DNA of 64,000 nucleotides from NCBI GenBank assembly GCA_031216915.1, contig CM062292.1:76986956-77050955 (forward strand), given 5' to 3'. The notes below the pieces were generated by a model, which saw only the letters and a program-made list of their open reading frames with translations, was not told the origin of the DNA and searched no databases. Positions within the stretch are counted from its first letter, which is position 1. Every line of letters starts with the position of its first letter. Below are positions 10,930 to 21,284 of the stretch, piece after piece. A program made the position numbers and the translations under genes. The DNA comes from Pictodentalium vernedei. Taxonomy: Eukaryota; Mollusca; Scaphopoda; Dentaliida; Dentaliidae.

Positions 10930-11158
10930 ACTGGTTTTATTTATTTATTTATTGTTGTTTCTGGTCACAAATTTCTGCACAATGGCTAACAGTGACTGCA
11001 ACATAGATAAAAAGTAAAGTCCAGCTCCAATCATTTATACCCAAGTTGTCCATTTGAGAGGACTTCCATCCTGGGCATTGGTGACTGGGTCCTATTTTAT
11101 CAGTAAAACCGAGCTTGTTTACCACAGTAAATAAGCACTGCTTCACTTAAATTCCCAC
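10930..11158 (-). mobile_element. SINE-beta: common 3' end on an alternative body
   Basis: It starts with the common SINE tail (ttatttattgttgtttctggtcac) but continues into a different body: gttgtccatttgagagg, attggtgactgggtcctatttta, tttaccacagtaaataagcactgcttcactt. The same body recurs in pieces at 13110, 13916, 17325, 26349 and 29339. Confidence 0.6.
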
Positions 11159-11175
11159 ATGGAGATTCCATATAC

Positions 11176-11480
11176 AGTGGAGCCCACTTAATTGTATATT
11201 TTTTAATTAAATAACCCTGTTAACCCTTTACCCAACGAATCGCCCGCATCCGCCCACGTAATATGCAAATTCAGCAGTTAAAAAAATATTATTTTTCGAA
11301 AAATTTCAACAAAACCATATCATGTGACCCCTCTTTGGAACGAGCTCGTCAAGCTCATTCCAAAGAGGGGTCACATGATATGGTTTTGTTGAAATATTTT
11401 GAAAAAATTTAAAAAATGATATTTAAAATAATAAATTTTGAAATCATCTGCGTTGGGAAAAGGGTTAATTACACAATAAC
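11176..11480. mobile_element. MITE-A end split by a piggyBac-like MITE
   Basis: The MITE-A terminus (CAGTGGAGCCCACTTAATTG) runs into 'ataaccctg', where a type-1 piggyBac-like MITE (11224-11464, TTAA at 11220-11223 and 11465-11468) is inserted. The rest of MITE-A is missing beyond it. Confidence 0.7.
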
Positions 11481-11499
11481 GTGACTTTTGATGGAATTA

Positions 11500-11625
11500 G
11501 GCTCCATTACTGGACTGCCATCTGTGATTAGTAGCCCAGCAGTCATTAGTAGCCCAGGGCAAGAGCCTCCAGCCGTTAATGGGTGCAGGGCTGCTAATCA
11601 CAGATGGAGGTCCAGTAATGAAGCC
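11500..11625. repeat. inverted repeat, ~38-bp arms
   Basis: ggctccattactggac and ccatctgtgattag return in complement at 11583-11625 around a ~45-base loop holding a short direct repeat 'attagtagccca'. Confidence 0.65.
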
Positions 11626-11963
11626 AAACGAAGCCTGAGAAAATCATGTTATTATTATTATTATCAATACTTAGAAGTTATAAGAACGATTTTCACCCCT
11701 GTTGGATTTATATTATTTCTTGAAAAGAATCAATGAGAAACCCCATTTCTTAAGCAATTTTAGGTAGAACACTTCATGTTTACTATTTACGGAAATGTAA
11801 GCAGATTTCCAGGAAGACGAAATACTGTCACGCACAGAATGTCAGTGCCTGCTGGCCAGTCTGCGGGCATTAATGATGAAAAATAGCCATTACCAACCAG
11901 CTATGCTGTAAATCTTTGTTTCAAGTTATTATGCTCCCTTACGGGCTGTGTAAATTAGTATTA

Positions 11964-12350
11964 TTATTTATTAAGGTTTAATGACACTTTAACAGCCAAG
12001 GTCATATCGTGTCGGTGACAGTTTAGGGAGGGGCGGGGGGGAGCTGGAGAGAACCACCAAGCAACGACGTGCAGCTGCCAGCTCCCCAACATCGTAACTC
12101 TGCACTGCAGCACAGGCAGGGTTAATTGGTTGAAGACATGTGCACCATCGATGTGCAGTATGCCTTAGTGCACAGCATCATTGTGCCCCCATGTAGACAA
12201 TTGGGTTTACGTGCCTTGCCCAAGGACACAATGTGTTAGTCCGAATTGATCGCTCTGACGGTCACCCATCCAAGGACTAACCAGGCTCGACGTTGCTTAA
12301 CTTCAGTGATCTGACGAGAACCGGTTACCGCAAAGCCAACGCAACCTCCC
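11964..12350 (-). mobile_element. SINE with 5S rRNA-like head
   Basis: On the minus strand the head reads 'ctcgtcagatcactgaag', 'ttaagcaacgtcgagcctgg' and 'ttagtccttggatgggtgac', matching the internal promoter part of metazoan 5S rRNA (tctgatctcggaagctaag, cctggttagtacttggatgg). It is joined to the common SINE body. A run of 14 C (12359-12372) follows at the 5' junction. Confidence 0.8.
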
Positions 12351-12392
12351 CCGCCCCTCCCCCCCCCCCCCCAAAAAAAAATGCATGTGGGT

Positions 12393-12660
12393 TTTAAAGT
12401 AAACTCCTGTTAACTGAATAAACAAAATCTTACAATCTGCCCAAGAATTACACCAACATCCACTGAATTTCTCAGATTTATAGACCATTCTGACCGAAAT
12501 ACATTCAGTCTCGGCATTGAATCTATTATATCTTGTTTGACAGAGCTCACTGAGCTCTGTCAAACAAGAAGTAAGAGAATAAATACTCTGTCTTTACCAG
12601 AGGATAGGAAATGACCCAATTCATATCAAATGTAAACTCCTGTTATGCAATAAATAGTTC
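12393..12660 (-). mobile_element. MITE-A core, ends eroded
   Basis: 'aactcctgttaactgaata' repeats flank the central palindrome ttgtttgacagagctcactgagctctgtcaaacaa. Terminal repeats are not visible. Confidence 0.6.
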
Positions 12661-12664
12661 AGGC

Positions 12665-13105
12665 AGTGAATGAAGTTTTCAGCCATATGACACTCATTCA
12701 GCATGTGTATAAATCAGGGACAGAATTAATGAGTTTGAAGGCTTTGAGATTCAAACACACTACCCAGCAGTTTAACAATTCGGAAAGATTAATTTATCAC
12801 CCAGCATAGGGATTAACACTTAAGTTCCCCAGTGAAGTGAAATGACTGGAGGCAAAATCATGGCAGGATAGCTGTTATATTTTATGAAAATTTTCTTCAT
12901 GAAAAGAATGGACAGGGATTTTTATGGGTGTCCAATGGGATGAATGTTAGACCCACTCCCAATGGTCTCCTGGCATGATATTGGCCAATTTCAACATTTC
13001 CTTTCCCAATAAACATACAGTCTGAATTCCATCCAAGGCCATGCAACAAAATGCAGTATATTTGTACTATTATAATCAGGCAAAATAGAGCTGTTAATTT
13101 ACAGT
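12665..13105. other. no repeat recognised
   Basis: About 440 bases of apparently unique sequence. Two overlapping minus-strand frames are open over 12870-13080 (one ~56 codons after acceptor 'gattataatag'), so neither can be trusted without homology. Confidence 0.3.
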
Positions 13106-13109
13106 GTAC

Positions 13110-13250
13110 CTGGTTACTATTTATTTATTTATTGATGCTTATGGTCACTTTCAACATCTTCAGGTTGATCGCTTCAGAGAACTTCCACCCAAGGTGTTGG
13201 TTCCGTGTCCTATTTTAAAAGTAAAGCAGAACTTATTTACCACAGTTTCT
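13110..13250 (-). mobile_element. SINE-beta fragment
   Basis: Tail 'ttatttatttattgatgctta', then 'gaacttccacccaaggtgttgg', 'gtcctattttaaaagtaaagcagaactta' and 'tttaccacagttt', as in 10930-11158. Confidence 0.6.
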
Positions 13251-13255
13251 GAATC

Positions 13256-13535
13256 CCACCTGCGGCAACCTCATTGTGTCCTTGGGGAAGACACTTCACC
13301 CCCATTGCCCACCTGAGGGCACGGTAGTACTGTGTACTAAGGCGTACTGCATGTTGATGGTGCACTTGTCTTCAAGCAATGCTAACCCTGCTTGTGTAGA
13401 GTTAGTATGTTGGAGAGCAGACAGTTGCCTGCCGTTGCTCGGTAGTTCTCTCCAGGTACTCCGGCTTCCTCCACCCGCAAAACTATCGTGGTCATGCAGA
13501 AATGTGACCTTAAACACCAATAAATGAAATGAAAG
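13256..13535 (+). mobile_element. SINE, 5' truncated
   Basis: Begins inside the head at 'cccacctgcggc' and is complete to the tail 'ccaataaatgaaatgaaa'. The next SINE is inserted at the end of this tail. Confidence 0.85.
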
Positions 13536-13537
13536 TC

Positions 13538-13918
13538 GGGGCGCGGTGGCTCAGTTGGTAGAGGTGCAGGCTGCAAGCCGAGAGGTCCTCGGTTCGAATC
13601 CCACCTGCGGCAACCGCGTTGTGTCCTTGGGCAAGACACTTCACCCCGCTTGCCTACATGGGGGCACGATGACGCTGTGTACTGAGGCGTACTGCACGTC
13701 GATGGTGCGCATGTCTTCAACCAATCTAACCCTGCCTGTGCCGCGGTGCAGAGTCCAGAGTTACGATGTTGGAGAGCTGACAGCTGCTCGTCGTTGCTCG
13801 GTGGTTCTCTCCGGGTACTCCGGCTTCCTCCACCCGTAAAACTGTCACGGTCACGATTAGCCATTGTGCATAAGTATGTGACCTTAAACACCAATAAATA
13901 AATAAATGAAATGAAATG
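13538..13918 (+). mobile_element. full-length tRNA-derived SINE (best copy)
   Basis: The head has A box tggctcagttgg at 13547-13558 and B box ggttcgaatcc at 13591-13601, the RNA polymerase III promoter of tRNA genes. Then 'tccttgggcaagacactt', 'tctccgggtactccggctt' (a motif like conserved domains of several animal SINEs), the 3' end gtgaccttaaacaccaat and an (AATA)n/(AAATG)n tail. It needs LINE-encoded enzymes to move (established). It stands in tandem with 13256-13535, with aaatgaaatgaaa on both sides. Confidence 0.9.
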
Positions 13919-14451
13919 TTTACCACAGTTAATAAGCACTGCTCCACTTCCCAGGGTTCCCCAGTTACTAATCCCAAAATATTTTAAGAAAAGGCAATAT
14001 CTAATAGCACAATGGGATCAATTCGCGTGCCACCTTTTACTGTAAAATAAATCGATAATCATGTTTGTGATACAAAAATCATTTATTATTCTTCCATTTA
14101 CAGCTCAAGAGAAAAAACCTCACAAGCTTTATTGATTGAACACATGGGCTTTTGCAGAAAGTTAACCAAATGTTTGTTGAAAGGAAGGTGTTGGAATGTT
14201 CGACTAAGGTACACAAACATGAGCATGTATCTTCACACTAAATATGAATAAATACTGTACAGTCGACCCCTGTTAATTGTCTAGTCACTTTCCAGTGAAA
14301 CAATATTCAAAGAACAGGAGTATTTAATAAATGGGAAATTGGTCATTTTCCTGCACTTCAATGATAAACTGAGCCTATATTCTATTACACATGTATCTTG
14401 TTTGACAGAGCTCCAGGAACTCTGTCAAACAATATAAGTTATCTCCGCCAT

Positions 14452-14571
14452 CATGTATGGTATATGGAGATTCAATACCTGGATGTCGGTTTTTAAACAC
14501 CAAGCTGCAGGCGAGGTGTTTAAATGAGACATCCAGGTATTAAATCTCCATATACCATACATGTTGGCGAA
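14452..14571. repeat. long palindrome, ~55-bp arms
   Basis: catgtatggtatatggagatt, aatacctggatgtc and tttaaacacc are each matched in complement after an 11-base loop, with only a few mismatches. Confidence 0.8.
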
Positions 14572-14765
14572 GATTAACGTTTTTGTCCCATTTGAAACAC
14601 AATACAAACATATTGGAAATAAACTTGTGGACTCATTTCTCAGCTCCACAATCACTTGGACCAAATTTGTGATAATTATTTTGTTTTTATAATCGCAGAA
14701 GACAACAGATCGAGTTACATCCCTTGGGCCATTAAGGAAACGAGTAAACGGTATTTTGTTGATAT

Positions 14766-14836
14766 AATGTCCCCTGAGTTCCAATGTGTTCTATGTGCCT
14801 ACTGGCACATAGAACACATTGGTACTCAGGGGATGA
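14766..14836. repeat. palindrome, ~33-bp arms
   Basis: tcccctgagttccaatgtg and ttctatgtgcc are matched in complement around a 4-base centre 'tact'. One arm has a one-base change. Confidence 0.75.
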
Positions 14837-15219
14837 ATCATTTGCTCTTATTTTACTTTTATGATTAAACTGTCGGAAATCTGATGATATTTGGGACTAT
14901 TTTCAGGTTTCTTGGTTCGATTTTTATTTCGAGGCGAGCAAAGCGGAAAGCTTTCGTTTAAACCACATACCCCCCGATGTTTCGCATGCGCTTATACCCT
15001 GGATGTTGCACGCTCTCATATACCTTGGATGTTGGGTGTATCCTTTGCCATGGCTATTTATCCAAGGCATTCTGACCAATCAAATGACCGAATTTATCAA
15101 GATATAGGGACAAGATATAATAGATTATTTAGTTGCAATTGAGAAGCAGTAGAAACCTATTAATTAAATAGTCACTTTTGCAGTGAAAAATATTCAATTA
15201 ACAGTAGTTTTCAGTTATA

Positions 15220-15694
15220 CAGTATGGCCGCCGTGGACAAGCCGGAAAATAATCTGACTTTCATCTGCAGAATGAAACCTCCTCCAAAGGGTGAATTTGG
15301 TGAAGCCACTCTGCACAGCAGGGTAGCATCACTACATTTACCCTCTGTGAACATCAATCTGAATCAAGGTCTCAAACTTAAACCGCAAGATGTACCCAGA
15401 GGATAAATTGGCACACTGTATGGGATACCATCAGCAAATTCACCCTCTGGGGACCTCATTCTGCAAATGCCAGATTGCTTATTTTCAGGCTTGGCCATGG
15501 ACTGGTCACTTTCCATGGGTGGGTGGTATTTTCATGGACACAATAATATCAGATACCAAACACAAAATACAGGAATAATCATCAAAAATTTAATTAATGA
15601 AGCATTAACGCCGACGATTTTTATCACCTGGTAAATGCATGTGTAGACTCACTGCCCACGAGTGGATTACGACCAGTCCATGGCAACTGTACTG
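15220..15694. mobile_element. MITE-B nested in MITE-A
   Basis: The terminal repeat CAGTATGGCCGCCGTGGAC is interrupted 18 bases in by MITE-C, after which MITE-B continues (ccatggactggtcactttcc...) to CAACTGTACTG. The usual gaagca core is shortened. Confidence 0.8.
15238..15493. mobile_element. MITE-C (hAT-like palindromic MITE)
   Basis: CAAGCCGGAAAATAATC...TATTTTCAGGCTTG with flanks gccgtgga (15230-15237) and gccatgga (15494-15501), an 8-bp duplication with one mismatch. The arms carry ccctctgtgaac / agagggtgaattt motifs. Confidence 0.8.
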
Positions 15695-15890
15695 TCACAG
15701 TGAGTTTTATCATTTTCATGTATTCTAGCAATAAACTAAGTATTTATTCTATTATATCTCATTTGACAGAGCTCTTGGAAGTATGGTAAATGGTTTTGAG
15801 TTGTGAAGTTATATGCAATTGTCAGGCTTATTTAATTGAGAGATATCCAATTTAGTGGGCCTCACTGTACTGGGGCGTAATTGATCTACA

Positions 15891-16204
15891 CAGTTAAAAA
15901 TAGAAGTCCTGTCATGAAATGCGCACAAATAGCACGTCGATCTGCGCGTTAATCTATGTGTTATGACCATAGTAAGGCTATCAAATTCTGTACATGTGGT
16001 CTGTGCACAAGCAATGTTTCAGCCAATGGACCTCCGGGTAACCCGGAGGTCCATTGGCAGAAACATTGCCTGTGTTTGCTATGAGTAACCAGGAGAACCT
16101 GCTGTGCTTTGGATGCCATTCGATATGGCAATTGCACGCAATTCTAACGGGCAATTAAGCATGGATAAGCGCACAATTCGTGACAGGACTTCTAGTTTTA
16201 ACTG
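15891..16204. mobile_element. MITE-D, full
   Basis: CAGTTAAAAATAGAAGTCC...GGACTTCTAGTTTTAACTG with the large central palindrome gccaatggacctccggg + taac + its complement. Lies 23 bp right of the three-level nest. Confidence 0.85.
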
Positions 16205-16383
16205 TAGGCGTAGGAAATTCAGGGACTGTCACAGAGTAATTCTTTGATATTTATGTATTATGAGATTTTTTTATTCAATTAACAAAAGCTTACTGTATAA
16301 CCAGAGTTTGATCCAAGTAGATTGGGAAAGGGGGCTTTTTCGTGGTCTTGGGAAATTTATCCCATTGGTCATCTAAACATAAT

Positions 16384-17226
16384 TAGGGCTGTCGCGATTA
16401 TTCAATTAGTCGACTAACCGTCGACTATTGAAGTAGTCGACGTTTTTTATTTTTAATCGATCGTCGTTCATTTTCAAGGTGGTACACGTCTACTACACGT
16501 CAGGGCTAAATTGCATTGTTTTGTGAGGTGAATGATCAATGAAGGTGAATAACTTTAAATATCTAACCATAGTTAACATTCATATCCGGAAGACTGTACG
16601 ACTGTCACTGACTGTGTAAGAAAGAACACTCACAGTTACTCGAGAAGAATAGATTCTTCTGAATTTCTCCAGTCTTGTACACACGAATGCACCCATTGGA
16701 AAACCCAAAGCGCGGAAGTGAAAAAATTATGACGAAAGTCAGAACGTCAGATCAATTCTCGAAGTTCGGAACTTCAGACTAAGATCCAATTTTAACAACT
16801 GACGAGGGAATGCATAGATCTCAATGTTCAAAATTTCGAGAAACTTATTGCAGAAAGGAAACATATGCAGGAATGTTCTTTGGTAAATTCATTTTAATTC
16901 ATCGGCTTCAATCTAGTTCAAACTTGGACCCGCAGTCAGTAATATTATTTTGGGGGTTGGTACGTCCTACAGGACGTACCAACCCCAAAAATTATATTAC
17001 GGACTGTGGGTCCAAGTTTGGACTACATGTAGCTTCAGTCGGGACCGATTTGTTGTTCCCACAACCCCACTTCGTCTGAACACACTGGTGCCATTGTCAT
17101 TTTCAGAGTTTTACGAACAGAAGAATGGTTTGCTAAAAAATCATGGGAAGTGACTATTAATCGACTAACCGTCGATTACTGGTCATGATTAGTCGATTAC
17201 AAAAAATGATAGTCGCGACAGCCATA
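16384..17226. mobile_element. hAT-like element, exact 8-bp target duplication
   Basis: TAGGGCTGTCGCGATTATT...AGTCGCGACAGCCATA. aacataat flanks both sides (16376-16383, 17227-17234). Subterminal 'tagtcgactaaccgtcga' repeats occur at both ends. The centre is a ~33-bp-arm palindrome around ttggtacgtcc/ggacgtaccaa. Confidence 0.85.
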
Positions 17227-17324
17227 AACATAATTCCATCCGGAAGCTTTTTTAATCAGAGAGAATTTAGGTTAACCCTTTAAACCAACACAACGGAAAA
17301 AAAAAACTAATTCAAGTTTAGTCA

Positions 17325-17470
17325 ATCGTTTATACCGATGTTGCCCATTCTAGAGGACTTCCTCCCCCCCCCCCCCCCCCAAGCTTTGGTGACTGCATGC
17401 GCATTATTTTATCGGTAAAACAGAGCTGGTTTATCACAGTAAACAAGCACTGCTTCACTTCCTGTTGTTC
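17325..17470 (-). mobile_element. SINE-beta fragment with poly-C tract
   Basis: 'tttataccgatgttgcccattctagagg', 17 C at 17364-17380, 'attttatcggtaaaacagagctgg', 'tatcacagtaaacaagcactgcttcactt'. Same body as 10930-11158. Confidence 0.6.
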
Positions 17471-17479
17471 CTACAGGGG

Positions 17480-17602
17480 AACCTATATGTAATTAATAGG
17501 TCAAATTGTACTGCAGGTAAGGTAATTGGTTTGGTTATTGATAGTAAAACACAATAAACAGAATTATTCAATAAGAAAAATCCAATTAGAGTAGGTTCCC
17601 CT
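17480..17602. mobile_element. degenerate MITE-A right half
   Basis: 'ggtcaaattgtactgcaggtaaggtaa' and 'caattagagtaggttcccctg' echo the right half of MITE-A with many changes. Confidence 0.4.
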
Positions 17603-17688
17603 GCGCCAGTAATATACTGGAAATCAAAATTCACTTGTTTGAAGGAATAAAAATAAAAATATTCTATGTGCAAGTGCTGATGATTTAG

Positions 17689-17922
17689 CCCTTTACCTAA
17701 CATGAAAAGCAAACGACACTTGAAAACAAAATTCTTGAATAACTAATTTTTTCATTTTTTGTCTCAAAAACATACCTTATGACCTCTCTTTGGATCGAGC
17801 TCGTTCCAAAGAGGGATCATAACCTATGTTTTTGAGACAAAAAATGAAAAAAATAATGAAAATTAATTGGCGATTTTTGTGAATGGCGCTGGCCGGTTTT
17901 GGCCATTACGTTAGGTAAAGGG
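17689..17922. mobile_element. piggyBac-like MITE type 2
   Basis: TTAG/TTAA flanks, CCCTTTACCTAACATG...GTTAGGTAAAGGG. The core palindrome is shortened by a small deletion (gatcgagctcgttcc only on one side). Confidence 0.8.
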
Positions 17923-18080
17923 TTAAATCTCAAATTCCAGAAAGTTGAATTTCTGGGGGGTGCAAATGAAGAAAAGTACGAAAATTTGTGCCCAAATTGT
18001 GCAGAGTTTAAACATATATTTTTGCCATGCTTTTTGCAATGTTCGACTTAATTGTAGAGATGGGAAATATACTGAAACAA

Positions 18081-19576
18081 GTGTTTGACCACCGAGGTGG
18101 TATTAGTCCCCTACGGCGCTTTTGTGACATAAGGTGTTTTTGTCACAGAAGACACTAGAGTATATAGGCATCTTGGATTTTGAAAAAAAAATATTGAGCG
18201 TGCATAATCCCCTCACAACCCTTTATTCATGTACCATATGTGAAAGGCGTAGCTTGAACCATGTTGGAGAGAGGAGTGGTAACATAAAATAGAGAAAAAA
18301 GCTTAAAAAACACAACAATAATGGCCGCCATTCTGCCATCTTGGATTTTGAAAAATAAATATTGACTGTGCATCATCCCCTCAGAACCATTTATCCATGT
18401 ACCAAATATGAAAGGTGTAGCTTGAAGCATATTAGAGGGAGAGGTGGTAACATAAAAACAGACAGACGGACGGACAGACAGATGTTTGATTTTGAAAAAA
18501 AAATATTGAGTGTGCATAATCCCTTCACAACCCCTTTATCCATGTACCATATATGAAAAGTGCAGCTTGAACCATGTTGGAGGGAGCAGTGGTAACAAAA
18601 AATAGAGAAAAAAGCTTAAAAAACACAACAGAAATGGTTGCCATGGCTCCATCTTGAATTTTGGAAAACAAGTATTGAACGTGCAACATCCCATTACAAC
18701 CCTCTATCCATATGCCAGATACAAAAAGTGTAGCTTGAACCATGTTGGTGGGAGGGGTGTAACATGAAAATAGAGAAAAAAAGCTTAAACACACAACAAA
18801 AATGGCCACCATTCCGCCATCTTGGATTTTGAAAAAAGAATTTTGAGCGTGCATCATCCCCTCAGAACCATTTATCCATGTACCAAATATGAAAGGTGTA
18901 GCTTGAACCATGTTGGTGGGAGGGGTGGTAACATGAAAATAGAGAAAAAAAGCTTAAAAAAACACAACAAAAATGGCCGCCATTCTGCCATCTTGGATTT
19001 TGAAAAAAAAATTTTGAGCGTGCATCATCCCCTCAGAACCATTTATATTTATCCATTACCAAATATGAAAGGTGTAGCTTGAACCATGTTGGTGGGAGGG
19101 GTGGTAACATGAAAATAGAGAAAAAAGCTTAAAAAACACAACAAAAATGGCCGCCATTCCGCCATCTTGGATTTTGAAAAAAGAATTTTGAGCGTGCATC
19201 ATCCCCTCAGAACCATTTATCCATGTACCAAATATGAAAGGTGTAGCTTGAACCATGTTGGTGGGAGGGGTGGTAACATGAAAATAGAGAAAAAAAGCTT
19301 AAAAAACACAACAAAAATGGCCGCCATTCCGCCATCTTGGATTTTGAAAAAAAGAAATTTTGAGCGTGCATCATCCCCTCAGAACCATTTATCCATGTAC
19401 CAAATATGAAAGGTGTAGCTTAAAGCATGTTGGAGGGAGAGGGGGTAACATAAAAAACAGACAGACGGACGGACGGACGGACGGACAGATGGACGGTACG
19501 ACGGTCGGACGGACGGACGGACGGACGGCGGAGTGCAATCCTATAGTCCCCTTACGGTTCCCGTAGGGGACTAAAA
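18081..19576 (+). mobile_element. pearl/Helentron-like non-autonomous element
   Basis: Left end with ccaccgaggtgg hairpin and 'tagtcccctacgg', then ~7 core repeats, then (GACG)n at 19460-19530, then a 3' hairpin tagtccccttacgg/ccgtaggggacta at 19544-19573. Order of parts (core repeats, tetranucleotide microsatellite, terminal hairpin) is that described for bivalve pearl elements, later linked to Helentrons. The other hAT copy gives the empty site. Confidence 0.7.
18171..19440 (+). repeat. tandem core repeat, ~170-bp period
   Basis: 'tcttggattttgaaaa' recurs at 18171, 18339, 18653 (one unit altered before it), 18820, 18991, 19165 and 19335. Single steps are 168, 167, 171, 174 and 170 bases. 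Units share 'gtgcatcatcccctcagaac', 'aaaggtgtagcttgaacc' and 'aatggccgccattc'. Confidence 0.9.
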
Positions 19577-20460
19577 ACAAACTGATACCGAAATCATGGG
19601 AAAACCGAAAACCAAACTGAACCAATCATTAAATACAAAAACTATCTGTATTTTCAAATTTTCCTGCATTTGCTATTTATAAGACCTTGTTGAGGCTTGA
19701 TAGCAGCTGAAGTGTTCATTTGCATGAAAGAAGTGACTGATTTTCTTTTCAGTTTTGTTAAACAATAAAGGCCTGGTCAATTGTCCCGAATTCCCACTTG
19801 ACTACAATCTGTACATTTCTAGTTGCTTAGCAGTGATTTCTAGTAAAGTCTTGGCTGCCTGTTGAGGCAGCCAAGACTTGACTAGAAATCACTGTCCAGG
19901 TGGTTTGTTAATTGTCAGCAGGACCTCCTGAAGATGGCAAGTTAAGGACACTTGGTCCGAGACTGCAAAAACCTGACATAGGCCTTTAAAGGTTAAGGTT
20001 TGTTTGGAACATGTCATAAAATTACTCCAGATATGATTTGTATTGGCAAAAGAAAGCCAGTATCGAGGTCATTGGCAATGGTATTTGTAGCGTTGTGGAA
20101 GAATGGTACAAAAACAACTTATTCTGTATTTTTCTGAAGTGAATTCCCCTTTGGTACTATCAACAAATCTCAGTCAAGTCAGATACCGAATACCACACCG
20201 ATACCACGGTATATCACCCTAAAAATACCGAAACTGATACCAAACTCAAAATTCCAAACCGCCCATCTCCCACCCATCTCTATAGACTTGTAGCCCCCAC
20301 AACAATATAGTTATTTGTTGGATGAAAAGAAAGCAGTCAATATGTTTTCTGGATGAAAGCAATCTGAGTTGACAGTTTAGATAATGATCACGGATCTTTA
20401 ACAACTGGACTGCTGGAACGTCAGCAAAAATGTTGAAACACAATCTGACCCCCAAAGATT

Positions 20461-20753
20461 ATTTATTGGTGTTTAAGGTCACATATTTATGCACAATGGC
20501 TAATCATGACCGCGACAGTTTTACGGGTGAAGGAAGCCGGAGTACCCGGGGAGAACCACCAAGCAACGGCGAGCAACTGTCAGCTCCCCAACATACTAAC
20601 TCCACACAAGCAGGGCTAGCATTGGTTGAAGACAAGTGCACCATCGACGTGCAGTACGTCTTAGTACACAATGCCACCGTGCTTCCACGCGGGCAATGAA
20701 GATGAAGTGTCTTGCCCAAGGACACAACATGTTTGCCGCAGTGGGATTCGAAC
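20461..20753 (-). mobile_element. SINE, head truncated at the B box, with target duplication
   Basis: gacccccaaagat (20448-20460) and gaccctcaaagat (20754-20766) flank it, 13 bp with one mismatch. The 5' end stops inside the B box (gttcgaatccc complement). This is 5' truncation at integration, typical of target-primed reverse transcription. Confidence 0.85.
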
Positions 20754-21000
20754 GACCCTCAAAGATGACATCAGGTCAACATGGGACCCGTTCATACAGG
20801 TCTTGTAGTGTGTTTTTCCATAGCTTTTCCATAGCCTGGACTACAAACTTCCCACAGCTCTTTACCCATTAAACTATAGAATGCACAGGAAAACAAAGGG
20901 CTGGAGATCTGCCTGTACCTTCACTTTTATAACCAATAGCGATGAGGATCCAATTAGCAGATCTGCTATTTGTGGTCCACCGGTTATTCTACCCAGTGGT
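20754..21000. other. mostly unassigned; fragment of a 'tttccatagcc' repeat
   Basis: 20787-20865 holds 'cagg...tttttccatagcttttccatagcctgg', related to 22440-22585. No other feature. Confidence 0.3.
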
Positions 21001-21007
21001 CCATGAT

Positions 21008-21260
21008 CAATCCAGAAAATAAGCAGACTGACATCTGCAAAATGAGGTCCCCAGAGGGGGAATTTAGTGATGCTACCCTGCACAGCAGGGTAGCATCACT
21101 AAATTTACCCTCTGTGAACCTCAATCTGAATCAGGGTCTCAAAACTAAACAGGAGGAGGTACCCAGAGGATAAATTGGCCCACTGTATGGGATAGCATCA
21201 TCAAATTCACCCTCTGGGGACCACATTCTGCAAATGTCAGACTGCTTATTTTCTGGCCTG
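21008..21260. mobile_element. MITE-C
   Basis: CAATCCAGAAAATAAGCAG...TTATTTTCTGGCCTG with flanks tccatgat (21000-21007) and cccatgat (21261-21268). Perfect internal palindrome tgatgctaccctgcacagcagggtagcatca. Confidence 0.85.
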
Positions 21261-21284
21261 CCCATGATTAGCAGATTAGTTTAA

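Larger units (their letters stand above)
14263..15140. mobile_element. MITE-A copy broken by palindromic insertions
   Basis: The left end CAGTCGACCCCTGTTAATTG reaches the tgacagagctcc core near 14430. Matching right-of-core sequence (caagatataatagatt) reappears near 15106. Between them lie two strong palindromes (14452-14571 and 14766-14836) and unassigned sequence. Confidence 0.5.
15147..15867. mobile_element. MITE-A holding MITE-B holding MITE-C (three-level nest)
   Basis: The outer MITE-A runs from CAGTAGAAACCTATTAATT to TTTAGTGGGCCTCACTG. Its interior 'aacagtagttttcagt' is cut at a TA by MITE-B (15220-15694). Confidence 0.8.
18055..20282. mobile_element. hAT-like element (TAGAGATGGG) split by a pearl/Helentron-like element
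   Basis: The left terminus TAGAGATGGGAAATATACTG and the right terminus GCCCATCTCCCACCCATCTCTA match the 4363-5218 copy. The interior resumes at 19577 with 'acaaactgataccg'. It also retains a palindrome at 19830-19903 (agtgatttctagtaaagtct / agacttgactagaaatcact), of which the other copy keeps one half. Confidence 0.75.

Noticed and set aside
11815-11930. exon on either strand
   Set aside because: Both strands have plausible short exons with acceptors, so coding cannot be assigned.
12870-13080. minus-strand exon of ~56 codons
   Set aside because: Two overlapping frames look equally protein-like and no donor or phase-matched partner was found.
13547-13601. tRNA gene
   Set aside because: A and B boxes are present but the sequence continues into the SINE body and no cloverleaf acceptor stem is closed.
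13382-13939. 185-codon minus-strand open frame
   Set aside because: It runs antisense through two tandem SINEs and their tails; the same peptide pieces recur at every SINE copy.
18525-18911. 128-codon minus-strand open frame with repeated peptide
   Set aside because: The repetition is the ~170-bp core repeat; similar frames recur in neighbouring units.
18171-19440. CRISPR-like array or centromeric satellite
   Set aside because: Units are ~170 bp without unique spacers, only about seven copies, bounded by an element's 5' and 3' structures.
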